A stretch of DNA of 33,957 bases from an uncultured Bacteroidales bacterium (GTDB lineage: Bacteria > Bacteroidota > Bacteroidia > Bacteroidales > UBA932). The notes below the pieces were generated by a model. That model ran no database searches. It was given only the letters and a program-made list of their open reading frames with translations, and was not told where the DNA came from. The stretch covers positions 1 through 33,957 of the forward strand of contig CASFSL010000018.1 of NCBI GenBank assembly GCA_949297365.1, read 5' to 3'. Below are positions 23,613-33,000 of this stretch, piece by piece (within the stretch, counting starts at the first letter, position 1; each line of letters starts with the position of its first letter). The position numbers were made by a program, and so were the translations under genes.

Positions 23613-25196
23613 TTAATTCTCACGGATAGGTCTGATGCTGAATCCTTGGCAACGTGCGGCCCCATGAACACTGTAAGCCACGGCTCCGACAAACCCGCTG
23701 CTGACACTCATCGTAGGCGCAAGATCCGTATTGAATGGAGATGCGCTCCAATAATAGCCTATTTCTCCGGCACACAGCAAGCCTCCTTCCATTGTATTAC
23801 TTCTGAATCCGGATGCCGGGAAATATGTACTCTCATATACATAACCCTTTATATCCGCATTCCACGTAGCGATTATACCTGCCCAGTACCGCCCGGCGGG
23901 GACTCTCCAACCCTCGGGACACGGATCGTATATAGTTTTCTCGTTCTCAACAAAACTGTATTCCGTATGAGACGTAGATCCTCCCCATCTATTGTATCCC
24001 TTATCTCCCGACAAATGTCCATCAACAAAAACATCCGCACTGCTGTCCCAAAAACTGTCAGAATAATAATACACGTCGGGATTCATCACGCTTTTCAGCA
24101 AATTGCCGAGATGCTCTATCTTCTGAGTGCCGCCCTCCGGATAGGCATACACCGGCTCGGTATTGTCCCACTGTCTAAGACCCAGGAAAGGATCTTTCCT
24201 GCCCCACTGATAGAAAAGACCGATGCTGAGAGGATCATTCTGCGCATTGACCGATGCTCCCAGATTACGATCCATAATCTCCCGGCCGTGATTGATAAAG
24301 TCTTCCTGAATGGCACCTTCAAACACATCCGGCAACAGCACTTTGCCGTTTTCAGGATTCTCCGGGTCATAAGCTGTAATCCACAGATGCCAGCTCCACA
24401 GATACGACTCGCCGCCTACCTTCTTCAAGCCTATCAGGATATTTCCCTCACCAGTCAGTCCCTGCACAGTCACAGCCGCCCTTTCGTCTCCTATTCCAGG
24501 CTCGTCCTCAGTCTGCCCCATGACCAGGCATTCATACCCCTGCATATCAGACCAGATAAGCTCCAGATACCACTGGTCATCCTCTCCGATAACATTGTCC
24601 AGATTACCTGAAGCGATATATCCGTCTCCGTCGCCTGACCGGGATGGATGGTCTCCGACAACACCGCCGCCGGCAGCATCACCCCAGAACTGATTGACAC
24701 GCGCGACAGCATCAAAACTCAGCACATCGTATTTTGCAGGATCCACCATATAACAGTTTGATATTCCGCCTTTCAGTTCTCTGATCTCCACCGGAGGCTC
24801 CTCATTGTTTATTTCAAACTCAGCGGACACGGTATCCGAGCACACCTCCTCCAGAGCAGAGAAAGCCTCGAAAACATATGAAAAGACACCATACTCCTGG
24901 ATATCAGGTTCCAGAGTCAAGTTATAACTTCCATCTCCTGATATCTCAAGTTCGTTCCAGGCAGCACCGTCAGGCTGGTTGCCGGACAAATAATACCTAT
25001 AAGATACTTTGTCGCTATTAAGTACATCAACAGTCACAATAACGGTATCCGCAGAGACTACGTCCGTTTTCGAGATAGACAATGAAGGCTGAGGGCCCTG
25101 TTGGGGTTCATTAGGTTCAACACCTTCGCGGTCATCCTTACTGCAGGAGAAGAGCAGAAGCGCAGACAAAGCTGCGGCAAACAATACTTTTTTCAT
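23613..25196 (-). CDS. Surface lipoprotein with FISUMP-like domain
   Basis: The 527-residue protein has a lipobox at Cys18 (LLFSC, then SKDDRE, an acidic export-type signal). An Ig/FN3-like beta domain follows (about 35-130). The large C-terminal part (about 140-527) carries motifs seen in fimbrillin-tip and FISUMP-type proteins: SNCYMVDP, WSWHLWITAYDPENP, MDRNLGAS, GLFYQWGRKDPF, YDPCPEGWRVPAG and GYYWSASP. These proteins are typically exposed at the cell surface, sometimes at the tips of fimbriae. No fimbrillin anchor or shaft genes are seen nearby. It is the first gene of a two-gene unit with the AraC-type regulator, divergent from the TPR-HTH membrane protein. Confidence 0.9.
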   Translation of the reverse strand: MKKVLFAAALSALLLFSCSKDDREGVEPNEPQQGPQPSLSISKTDVVSADTVIVTVDVLNSDKVSYRYYLSGNQPDGAAWNELEISGDGSYNLTLEPDIQEYGVFSYVFEAFSALEEVCSDTVSAEFEINNEEPPVEIRELKGGISNCYMVDPAKYDVLSFDAVARVNQFWGDAAGGGVVGDHPSRSGDGDGYIASGNLDNVIGEDDQWYLELIWSDMQGYECLVMGQTEDEPGIGDERAAVTVQGLTGEGNILIGLKKVGGESYLWSWHLWITAYDPENPENGKVLLPDVFEGAIQEDFINHGREIMDRNLGASVNAQNDPLSIGLFYQWGRKDPFLGLRQWDNTEPVYAYPEGGTQKIEHLGNLLKSVMNPDVYYYSDSFWDSSADVFVDGHLSGDKGYNRWGGSTSHTEYSFVENEKTIYDPCPEGWRVPAGRYWAGIIATWNADIKGYVYESTYFPASGFRSNTMEGGLLCAGEIGYYWSASPFNTDLAPTMSVSSGFVGAVAYSVHGAARCQGFSIRPIREN

Positions 25197-25223
25197 TTTT
25201 TACAGTTTTAGTGATTTGCTTTT

Positions 25224-25256
25224 CAAATTTAGCAGCCTCATAGGGCTTTCTCCAAA
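25224..25256 (-). promoter_or_regulatory. Promoter of the FISUMP-like lipoprotein/AraC unit
   Basis: On the minus strand TTTG (25253-25256), a 21-bp spacer and TAAATTTG (25224-25231) fit the Bacteroidota consensus, with spacing at the long end. Predicted start is near 25218, about 21 nt before the ATG. Confidence 0.5.
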
Positions 25257-25287
25257 AATAATGTATATACAAATATTAATGCATATA

Positions 25288-25322
25288 TACACTTGTACAT
25301 CTTTTTTATATTTTTACACTTG
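25288..25322 (+). promoter_or_regulatory. Promoter region of the TPR-HTH gene with repeated TACACTTG
   Basis: TACACTTG occurs at 25288-25295 and again at 25315-25322, 27 bp apart. The second copy is a seven-of-eight match to the -7 element, and TTG at 25293-25295, inside the first copy, is placed as a -33 with a 19-bp spacer. Predicted start is near 25327, just ahead of the ATG at 25338. Confidence 0.4.
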
Positions 25323-25337
25323 AAAAAACGATCTACC

Positions 25338-27038
25338 ATGAAAAGCCATCCACTGTTTAATCTTTCACTTATTCCGCTGATACTCGCAGTAATCTGCCTT
25401 CAAAGAGCATCCTTTGCCCAAAATACTGATTCCACTTTCTACTATCTGTATACAAACGAGACCGATGAGGACAAGGCTATTCAATACGCAGAACTGTTTA
25501 TAAACGGACTGGACACCTTAACAGACAATCCGAAGACAATCACCCTGCTCAATGAGATAAGCAGATATTATGGCCACGTTCAGTTTAAGTTTTCAAAATC
25601 CATAGGATATCTTGAAAGACTCATTTCTCTTTATAAACACCATGACACCAGGACCGGAGAATCCTACTACGAACTCGCCAACATCTATCATCGGCTCAAG
25701 CGTTATGACAAGACATTGGAATACACTCTCAAGTCTATTGACTTTGCCAGAAAAAACGGCGACAGCACAACTGTAATGAAAAACTACAATCTACTTGCCA
25801 TCACGCATATGGTATGCAAAGATTTCTCTGTCTCAAAAAGATATTTCGACGAGTTCTACAAACGGGCTGTGGAGAGCGAGGACAGCGTTACGATGTTTCT
25901 GGCCATTAATAATCTCGCTGCTTACTATTACACTTCCGGAGATACTGCGAGGATCATGCCCCTGCTCGATAAAGCCTTGGAGATGGTCCCTGAAAACGAC
26001 ACAGCCTCGTGCCTGTTCAAGGTCAAAATGAATCAGGCTTCCTACATTATGTCATACAAGGACTGGAAAAGTTTTGAAGAACTGATTAAGGAGGTGTCCA
26101 AACTGGCATCCAACATTGAAGAGCACGGAAGGGTTCATCACAACTTAGGTTATTATTACAGTATAACCGGAAAACCTGAGCTCGCTGTTGAGGAATATCA
26201 ATCCGCCCTCAGTTATTTTCAGCAGGGAGAGTTCTATCAGGAGCAGAAAGATATCCTTATGTCTCTGGGCAACCTCTATGCCTCAATAAAAGACACTGCA
26301 AACGCTTACGCATTCCTTAAACAATATGTGGATATAACGCAGGCTCAACCTGAAACGGAAAATATGCTGACCGATCTGTTTCACTACAAGAACACTATTG
26401 AGGCCAACGCACACAATGAACTTCTGAGCAGACTCAAACACAAACAGACGCTCACTATTATCATCATCGCATCATTGTTTATTGTAATCAGCTGTATATA
26501 CACATCCCTGTATATTGTATCCAGACTACGTAAAAAGCACGAACTGCTGGAAATAGATGCACAGAAAAAACTCAACGAACAGATAGAGAAAGAAATGAGG
26601 AACTCTCTTGAACTGAAGAAAATGTATGAGTTCAAGAACAGACAGGTCATACACGATATCTATCAGGACCTGCAGACTCTGCAGACCAAAACTGACAGCA
26701 CTTCCACTAAAAACGACATCAACACTTTATGCCGTAAACTGTTGAGGGCCGGGGACGAGGTGTCTGCACCGACCCCCTCTGACTCACAATACGTACCTGA
26801 GTTCAACAGCCAGCTTATCAGCAGACTTTCATCGGACTTTCCCTCTCTTTCCATCAACGACAGACGGCTGTGCGCATTCCTCAACTTGAACATGACGACA
26901 AAAGAGATCGCAGATATTACCAAGCAGAATCCACAGACCATAAATATAGCACGGGCAAGACTAAGAAAGAAACTGGGACTTAACGGCTCCAGTATGAGTA
27001 TTCACGAATTCCTCCTCAGATATCAGAACGGACAATAG
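25338..27038 (+). CDS. Membrane TPR protein with C-terminal HTH
   Basis: I place the start at 25338 (566 residues) because it opens a good signal peptide (MKSHPLFNL to SFAQ, about 1-28) just after the promoter. An ATG at 25293 would precede the predicted transcription start. Tetratricopeptide-like helices fill about 40-360 (SYYELANIYHRLKRYDKTLEY and similar). One membrane helix (about 371-396) leads to a coiled coil (about 400-450) and a LuxR-like helix-turn-helix near 500-548 (LSINDRRLCAFLNLNMTTKEIADIT). The layout places the TPR part outside and the DNA-binding part in the cytoplasm, so it is a one-piece membrane regulator. It is divergent from the lipoprotein/AraC unit, its likely target. 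Confidence 0.9.
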   Translation: MKSHPLFNLSLIPLILAVICLQRASFAQNTDSTFYYLYTNETDEDKAIQYAELFINGLDTLTDNPKTITLLNEISRYYGHVQFKFSKSIGYLERLISLYKHHDTRTGESYYELANIYHRLKRYDKTLEYTLKSIDFARKNGDSTTVMKNYNLLAITHMVCKDFSVSKRYFDEFYKRAVESEDSVTMFLAINNLAAYYYTSGDTARIMPLLDKALEMVPENDTASCLFKVKMNQASYIMSYKDWKSFEELIKEVSKLASNIEEHGRVHHNLGYYYSITGKPELAVEEYQSALSYFQQGEFYQEQKDILMSLGNLYASIKDTANAYAFLKQYVDITQAQPETENMLTDLFHYKNTIEANAHNELLSRLKHKQTLTIIIIASLFIVISCIYTSLYIVSRLRKKHELLEIDAQKKLNEQIEKEMRNSLELKKMYEFKNRQVIHDIYQDLQTLQTKTDSTSTKNDINTLCRKLLRAGDEVSAPTPSDSQYVPEFNSQLISRLSSDFPSLSINDRRLCAFLNLNMTTKEIADITKQNPQTINIARARLRKKLGLNGSSMSIHEFLLRYQNGQ

Positions 27039-27056
27039 TCTTCCGAAAGATAAAAA

Positions 27057-27084
27057 GCTGCCTTCCCGGAGAGGGGAAAGCAGC
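27057..27084. terminator. Hairpin after the TPR-HTH gene, T-run on minus strand
   Basis: GCTGCCTTCCC (27057-27067) pairs with GGGGAAAGCAGC (27073-27084), with one mismatch. The T-run lies on the minus-strand side (five A precede the hairpin on plus), so it looks like a terminator for a minus-strand gene, although the only complete gene ending here is on plus. It may serve both strands weakly. Confidence 0.5.
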
Positions 27085-27116
27085 TGCGGTATAATGGGAA
27101 TCGATTTTTTGTGTAC

Positions 27117-27260
27117 CTATTCAATGCGGAAGGAGGGCAGTGCCTCAGGCTGTGACGGAGCGGAAGGCAGCGGGAAGACATGGATGTTCTCAGTCTCAGA
27201 GACGGAAGCGGCAGTCACTTGTTCTCTGGCAGGGGCAGGCATCTCCAACGACAGATAAGA
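27117..27260 (-). pseudogene. Possible 3' remnant of a minus-strand gene
   Basis: On the minus strand the last 48 or so codons before a TAG at 27117-27119 have a protein-like composition (LSLEMPAPAREQVTAASV, then ENIHVFPLPSAPSQPEALPS) and are followed 33 bp later by a hairpin plus T-run. Upstream the frame stays open but runs into the AbiEi promoter and coding region and loses this character. I read it as the tail of a gene cut off by rearrangement. I do not recognise the family. A short stand-alone protein starting at 27242 (41 residues) is the alternative. Confidence 0.3.
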
Positions 27261-27298
27261 AACACTATAAAAAGTACTGCATATTAAGATATTTGCAG

Positions 27299-27306
27299 TA
27301 TATTTG
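27299..27306 (+). promoter_or_regulatory. -7 element of the AbiEi-like gene
   Basis: TATATTTG exactly fits TAnnTTTG and lies 21 bp before the ATG at 27328. No clear -33 is present. The partly repeated upstream copy GATATTTG (27289-27296) may be a binding site, since AbiEi-type antitoxins repress their own promoters. Confidence 0.45.
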
Positions 27307-27327
27307 CAAGGGAAATCTATATTAGAT

Positions 27328-27897
27328 ATGCTCATAACGGATAAACTGAAAAAAAAAGGCTTTGTCTCTACTAAAGGACTAAGTGCCTGGCAAGAACAGC
27401 AGCTGCAGGCTGCTGTGCGCAAAGGTGAGGCCATACGTCTTAAAAACGGCGTATATGCAGATATTGATGCCTTGGCAAACACGATGGTAGATATTCGGAT
27501 GATTATTCCTGACGGTGTGCTTTGCCTTTGGTCTGCATGGTCTGTCCATAATCTGACCACACAAATACCCAATGCCTACTATGTTGCCATTGAGCGCACC
27601 CGAAAAATAACCTTGCCGGATTACCCTGAATTTCAGTTGATTTATCAATCAGACAAACTGCTTGAAATTGGAGTGACCGAAAAGACTGTACAAGGTTTCA
27701 ACGTACCTTTTTTTGATTTGGAACGTTCAGTGTGTGATGCCATCAAATACAGGTATAAAGTCGGTATAGACGTGATGGCTGAAATCCTGCAAACTTACCT
27801 TAAACGTCCCGACAAAAATATCTCAAAGCTGATGGACTACGCAGCAAAACTAAGAATCCGAAACACACTTAAACAATATCTTGAAGTATGGGCATAA
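27328..27897 (+). CDS. AbiEi-type antitoxin/regulator without partner toxin
   Basis: I place the start at 27328 (189 residues); an ATG at 27304 falls inside the promoter's -7 element. The protein has an N-terminal winged helix (LITDKLKKKGFVSTKGLSAW, then QAAVRKGEAIRLKNGVYAD) and a C-terminal domain with GVLCLWSAWSVHNLTTQIPNAYYVAI and FFDLERSVCDAIKYRYKVG, the pattern of AbiEi-like regulators of type IV toxin-antitoxin pairs. The usual partner AbiEii, a nucleotidyltransferase-like toxin, should follow directly but does not; a minus-strand gene stub begins 12 bp on. It could be an orphan that now only regulates, or part of a degraded phage-defence pair. Confidence 0.87.
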   Translation: MLITDKLKKKGFVSTKGLSAWQEQQLQAAVRKGEAIRLKNGVYADIDALANTMVDIRMIIPDGVLCLWSAWSVHNLTTQIPNAYYVAIERTRKITLPDYPEFQLIYQSDKLLEIGVTEKTVQGFNVPFFDLERSVCDAIKYRYKVGIDVMAEILQTYLKRPDKNISKLMDYAAKLRIRNTLKQYLEVWA

Positions 27898-27909
27898 AAG
27901 AAATACATA

Positions 27910-28092
27910 TCAATCTTTGTCGATCTGCTTCTTGAGGCGGCAGAGGTGCTGGGGCGTGATATCGAGATATGAGGCTAGCACCTTATTGGTAACGGACTCT
28001 ATGATCTCGGGACGGTTCTCCAGCACCGACTTGTATCTTTCCAGGGCCAAGCCGTGAATAAGAGACAGTTTCTTTTCACAGATGCCGCGCAT
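27910..28092 (-). pseudogene. C-terminal stub of a Crp/Fnr-type regulator
   Basis: The 60 residues match only the dimer-helix end and helix-turn-helix of Bacteroidota Crp-like regulators (KLSLIHGLALERYKSVLENR, then NKVLASYLDITPQHLCRLKK). They align closely with residues about 138-188 of the regulator at 22512-23111 (ASLIHGTVKERYIAFIKNRP, GYLGVDPSYLCRIKK). The cyclic-nucleotide-like N-terminal two thirds are missing: upstream is the promoter of the next gene. It may be untranslated debris, or a short DNA-binding protein, since an ATG opens the frame. Confidence 0.75.
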
Positions 28093-28139
28093 GGGTCAAA
28101 GACCGATAAAATTGTCCTCACTTTTTCCTTTTAAAATGC

Positions 28140-28147
28140 TATATTTG
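28140..28147 (+). promoter_or_regulatory. -7 element of the LPP20-like/PEGA unit
   Basis: TATATTTG exactly matches TAnnTTTG and lies 29 bp before the ATG at 28177. The T-rich stretch at 28121-28132 takes the place of a clear -33 TTTG. Confidence 0.5.
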
Positions 28148-28176
28148 TAGCCTTAAATGAAAAACTTAGGACTACA

Positions 28177-30024
28177 ATGAGATTTTCCGCATTAAGGATA
28201 TTGCTGCTGATATCTTTATCCTCATGCTGCTTAAGCATACATGCACAGACATGGGACGACCTGCAGAGAAACAAAAGCGAGTGGCTCATAGGACATGGAT
28301 ACGGAAGCTCATCCAGAGAAGCCGATCAGAATGCCCTGAAAGACGTAGCTTCCCAGATAAGGGTAAAAGTCTCCTCAGAGATAATGCTTAAAAGCGGCAG
28401 TACACAGACGCAGGTGAGAAACAAGGTCAAGGAAACTCTGACCGACTCCCTGGAATCCATCATCTCCACTTACTCCAGTGTCACACTCAACAACTGCCAG
28501 AGGATGATTATTGAGAACGGGCCGAAGCGATACCATATAGTAAGGTACATCTCGATTACGGATGTGAACAAGGTCTTTCAGGAAAGGGAGGAGAAGATAA
28601 AATATATGCTGAAAGTAGCCGAGCAGGCCGAGAGAGAACTGAAAATAGACGCTGCCCTCAAAAACTTCTACTGGGCCCAGATACTCATCAACACCCTGCC
28701 TTCCCCGTCGGACGTCACGTACTATGACGATGAAGGCAACAAGCAGATTATCTCCGTATGGGTACCGGGCAAGATCAGTTCCATCCTGGACGGACTTGAT
28801 TTTGAATTCGGAGGCTATACCTCAGAAGACCATACTTTGGGGAAACTGCTGATAACCTACGACGGCAAGCCGGTATCGGCTGTGGACTACGTGTACATGG
28901 ACGGTATCAGCTGGAGTACCATGACATCTGCCAAAGACGGCCTTGGTGTCCTGGAGTTCCGGAAGGACGTGGATGTTCCTTCAATCAGCATTACTGTGGA
29001 ATACCAGTACAACAACGAGCTTCATCAGGATCCGGAGATAGAAAACATCATCGCAATCATGGACCCGATGACTTTCAACGAAGCATACAAGACCGGCATA
29101 CCTCTTAAAGAGAAAGACAACTCCGGCAAAAAAAGAGCACAGCAGATACAGGGGCCTAAGGAAGATGAGGCCGTATACAGTTTTGCGAGCATGGATGCCT
29201 ACGAGACCGCTTCCTATGAGGAGTCCATACATAAGATACTTGATGCGGTCAGTCATAAAGGCAGCGGGGATATCAGCGGGCTTTTTACTCCCGAAGGATA
29301 CGACACCTATCAGAAACTTCTTCTATACGGTAACGCGAGAGTACTTGACGACAGCCATCTCAAATTCATGAAATTCAATGATGAGGTCTACTGCCGCAGC
29401 GTACCCATGGACTTTGCATTCCAGACCAACGACAAGCATTTTGTCGAAGACATCGTGTTCATATTCGACAGCACCGGCAAAGTATCCGGACTCACTTTCG
29501 CACTGGAGGACAAGACTGTCCAGGATATCAACGCCATGGCGATGTGGAAGGACGAGCACAAGATGATACTCATCCAGTTCCTCGAGAGCTACAAGACGGC
29601 ATTTGCTCTCAAAAATATTGATTATCTGGAATCCATATTCTCCGAGGACGCACTTATAATCACCGGGCGCGTGGTGCAGAAGACTGTCATCGAGAATCAG
29701 ATTACCCTCCAGAAGCAATATGTGGAATACAACAGGCAGTCCAAGGCCGAATACATGGGCAATCTGCGCAGGAGCTTCAACAGCAAGGAATACATCAATC
29801 TGAAGTTCTCCAACACATCCATAGGTTCCTGGAGAGACGGTCTGTTCGGGGTCTCGCTCAAGCAGGATTATTATTCCTCCAACTACGGCGACTGCGGATA
29901 CCTCTACCTATACGTGGACCTGAGAGACTACAAGAAGCCCATAATACATGTCCGCACCTGGCAACCTGAACCCAACAAGGATGTTGACAGTCTGTCAGGA
30001 CTTTACGGACCCGGAAATTTCTAA
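28177..30024 (+). CDS. Secreted LPP20-like protein
   Basis: The 615-residue protein has a signal peptide (about 1-23, ending SIHAQ) and an LPP20/SIMPL-like N-terminal domain (about 30-130): EWLIGHGYGSSSREADQNAL, then ALKDVASQIRVKVSSEI, is the usual 'GxG...A...Al..ia.qi.v.v.s' pattern. A helical stretch (about 145-175) and two beta-rich regions follow, the last (about 460-600) resembling NTF2-like folds. LPP20-type proteins are envelope proteins, often tied to flagella or to surface organelles in other bacteria, but this one has no such neighbours. It lies 22 bp before the PEGA protein and the two are probably made together. Function is not known. Confidence 0.85.
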   Translation: MRFSALRILLLISLSSCCLSIHAQTWDDLQRNKSEWLIGHGYGSSSREADQNALKDVASQIRVKVSSEIMLKSGSTQTQVRNKVKETLTDSLESIISTYSSVTLNNCQRMIIENGPKRYHIVRYISITDVNKVFQEREEKIKYMLKVAEQAERELKIDAALKNFYWAQILINTLPSPSDVTYYDDEGNKQIISVWVPGKISSILDGLDFEFGGYTSEDHTLGKLLITYDGKPVSAVDYVYMDGISWSTMTSAKDGLGVLEFRKDVDVPSISITVEYQYNNELHQDPEIENIIAIMDPMTFNEAYKTGIPLKEKDNSGKKRAQQIQGPKEDEAVYSFASMDAYETASYEESIHKILDAVSHKGSGDISGLFTPEGYDTYQKLLLYGNARVLDDSHLKFMKFNDEVYCRSVPMDFAFQTNDKHFVEDIVFIFDSTGKVSGLTFALEDKTVQDINAMAMWKDEHKMILIQFLESYKTAFALKNIDYLESIFSEDALIITGRVVQKTVIENQITLQKQYVEYNRQSKAEYMGNLRRSFNSKEYINLKFSNTSIGSWRDGLFGVSLKQDYYSSNYGDCGYLYLYVDLRDYKKPIIHVRTWQPEPNKDVDSLSGLYGPGNF

Positions 30025-30046
30025 CACACGACATAAAGGCACAACT

Positions 30047-33000
30047 ATGAAAAAAGCATTGATACTGCTTATATCGTTGATTGTACCTGCACTGTGCATG
30101 GCGCAGAACCTGTCGATGACATCCGACGGGGAACTGACATACGTCAGCAACGATCTGGACGGCAAGCTCAACTTTCCGGTCATGGACCGCAACAACAAGC
30201 AGTGCGCCCTCATCAAGGTAACTGTAATCAACGAATTGAAGAACCCCCTGACTCTCTCGGTAGGAACCACACTGGAAGTCGTCAAGACAGATTACAGAAC
30301 AGACGGAGAGGTCTGGTTCTACATCCCCACTGAAGTGAAGAACCTGGAATTCCGCTGCAAGAGTTATCCTCCGGTCAAGATTCCGGTAACTGCCAGGCTC
30401 ACTCCGGGAGGAGTCTACCGCATCACCATCACCGCCAACTCCACCGGGACTTACGTGGAAAGTGCCGTCGTCACATCCAACTATCTGAAGATAAATGTCA
30501 ATCCCATTAACGCTGTATTCTCCATAGGCCGTACTCAGGAATACGAGATATCATCCAAGATTCTGACTGACGGTAATTTCTCCATGCGTCTGGATTACGG
30601 CGAGTACTACTACAAGATCGAGCACGAGTTCTATGAGACCAAGACAGGGACACTGACTGTCAGCAGTGACGCCACCCCTCTGTCGATAGATCTGACCCCG
30701 GCATACAGCTACCTTAATATCAACACCGTGCCCGACGGAGCGACTGTCTCCGTTGACGGCAGGTACATCGGAACCTCTCCGGTCCGGATATCAAGTAAAA
30801 TGAAAAAAGGCGAGGTTACCATCAGGGCTCAGAAAGACCTCTACTACCCTGAGGAGATTACGTTCTCCGTGCCAGGTGACACTCTGCTCCATACTGCCAC
30901 CATCAACCTCAAGCCTCAGTTCGGAACAGTCACATGCACATGTGAGGACAGTGAGGCCGAACTGTGGATAGACAACCAGAAAGTCGGTATAGGAACATGG
31001 ACCGGCCACCTGAGCAGCAGCAGTTCACACTATCTGGAAGCCAGGAAGAAAGGCCATCTCAGCCGGAGCATCAACTTTGAGGTCAGGGACGGAGAGACAT
31101 CCACCCACACAGTAGGCGGTCCCGAGCCTCTGTACGGTACGATAGAGATTACCAGCACTCCTGACGAGGCAGAAGTCAGGATCGACGGACAGACAGTCGG
31201 CACTACACCTTTCATTCTCAACAATGTCCTGATAGAAGACCATCGGATAGAGCTGTCGAAAGAAGGATACATTCCCTACCGGACAACTTTCATCCTGGAG
31301 CACAACCAGCATCTTATGTTGGCATATACCCTTGAGAAAGGAATAGTAGAAGGCTACATCAACATCAAGGCAGACCCTGACTCACATATCTTCGCAGGAG
31401 ACAGAAGCCTCGGCAAGGGCAGCTGGTCAGGCAAGTTGCCGGCAGGAGAATACAGGCTCAGGGCCGTCAAGGACGGTTATTATGACGGCACTACCACCGT
31501 CATTCTGGAAGAGAACGGCAACCTCAATGTTACGATTCCGTCACCACGGCTCATAACCGGTCAGCTGCATGTCACCTCCAATGTCGAGAATGCCTCAATC
31601 CATCTCCAGAAAGTGGGTACGGACAAATATATTTACGGCGAGACTACTCCGTACACTTTCTCGGTAACACCGGGGACATACTCCATGTATCTCAGCAAGA
31701 AAGGTTACAAAAACTCTGAGACACAGTATGTCTCCGTCTATGAGAACCGGACCTCCAACGTAGACCTGAAAATGAAGCGCGAACCCAGGGACTTCAGTAC
31801 GTCGCATCATTTTATTGAACCGACATACGGATACGGAGTCAGTCTGAAGAATGACGCTGTCTCCACCAACTACATAGGAGTCAATTACGGCTACCACAAA
31901 TCCCGCGTAGGCATGAACACATCCCTCGCATTTGGAATTGAGCACAAGGATTTCAGTTTCAGCATAGGCCCCGCAGTCCGCCTGACAAGCCAATACAGCG
32001 ATGTAGATGTACAGCTTTATGCCGGTCCTGGATTCCGCTATGACCCGAAGTCAACAGCTTTCGATCCGGTCTTTAAAGGAAACAAATGGCATCTTATGGG
32101 TGACGCCGGCATAAGGCTGAACTTTGACGGCATATCCTACACCGATGTAAGCTGGGCCTCGCTGTATCTCGGATGTAAGTTCTCCAGCAATTTCGTTATC
32201 CCGACTGTAGGCGTAAGTCTCTTCCCCGTAGCCTTCGCACTTGAAGATGAGGAGACCAGTTTCGCATCACATTTTATCAACTTCATCGGAGGTTATGATA
32301 TAGGCGGCGAGGGTATGCTTGGAGCACGCTACTCATGGATTCAAGCTCATTTGGGAGTATACGGTTCCTTCATGCTCGGACTTAAGGACGCCTCCAACTT
32401 CTCCGTATCACTGGGACCGACATTCAGGTTTACCGACGATTACTCCGATCTGGACTTACAGATGTACGCAGGCCCCGCCTACATACAGAACGAATTCGGC
32501 GGAGACATGGGCCTGCGGTTCGGCTGGAAAAGCGACTACGCCATCAGCCGCTGGGACTTCACAGTCGGATGCCAGGTGTCCAAATCCCATGTAATACCGA
32601 CAGCCGGTATAGGATTTTTCCCTGCTGCACTGGCCACATCCAGCGATGAGCCTGATTTCGCCTCACATTTTATTGATTTGGCAATAGGTTATGATGTCGA
32701 TGGAGAAACTTTGATGGGAGCAGGATATTCATGGATAAAGACGCACCTCGGTGCATACGGATCATTCCTAATCGGCTTGGAGGACTCAGAGATGTTTACC
32801 ATAGCTATGGGCCCCGTATTCAGACTCACTTCAGACAACTCCCCTCTTGACCTTCAGATCTACGGAGGACCTGCCTATATCTATGATGAGTTTGGCGGAG
32901 ACGTGGGGCTGCGGTTCGGCTGGAAAAGTAATTCCAGCGTAAGTATGTGGGATTTCTCAATAGGCTGCCAGGCATCCGGCTCTTACGTCATCCCGACAAT

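Noticed and set aside
18125-25196. Complete fimbria (Mfa/Fim type) locus
   Set aside because: FISUMP-like and FN3-like lipoproteins are present, but no shaft fimbrillin or anchor gene is recognisable.
29948-30046. N-terminal extension of the PEGA protein by 33 residues
   Set aside because: It overlaps the end of the LPP20-like gene and hides the signal peptide that begins at 30047.
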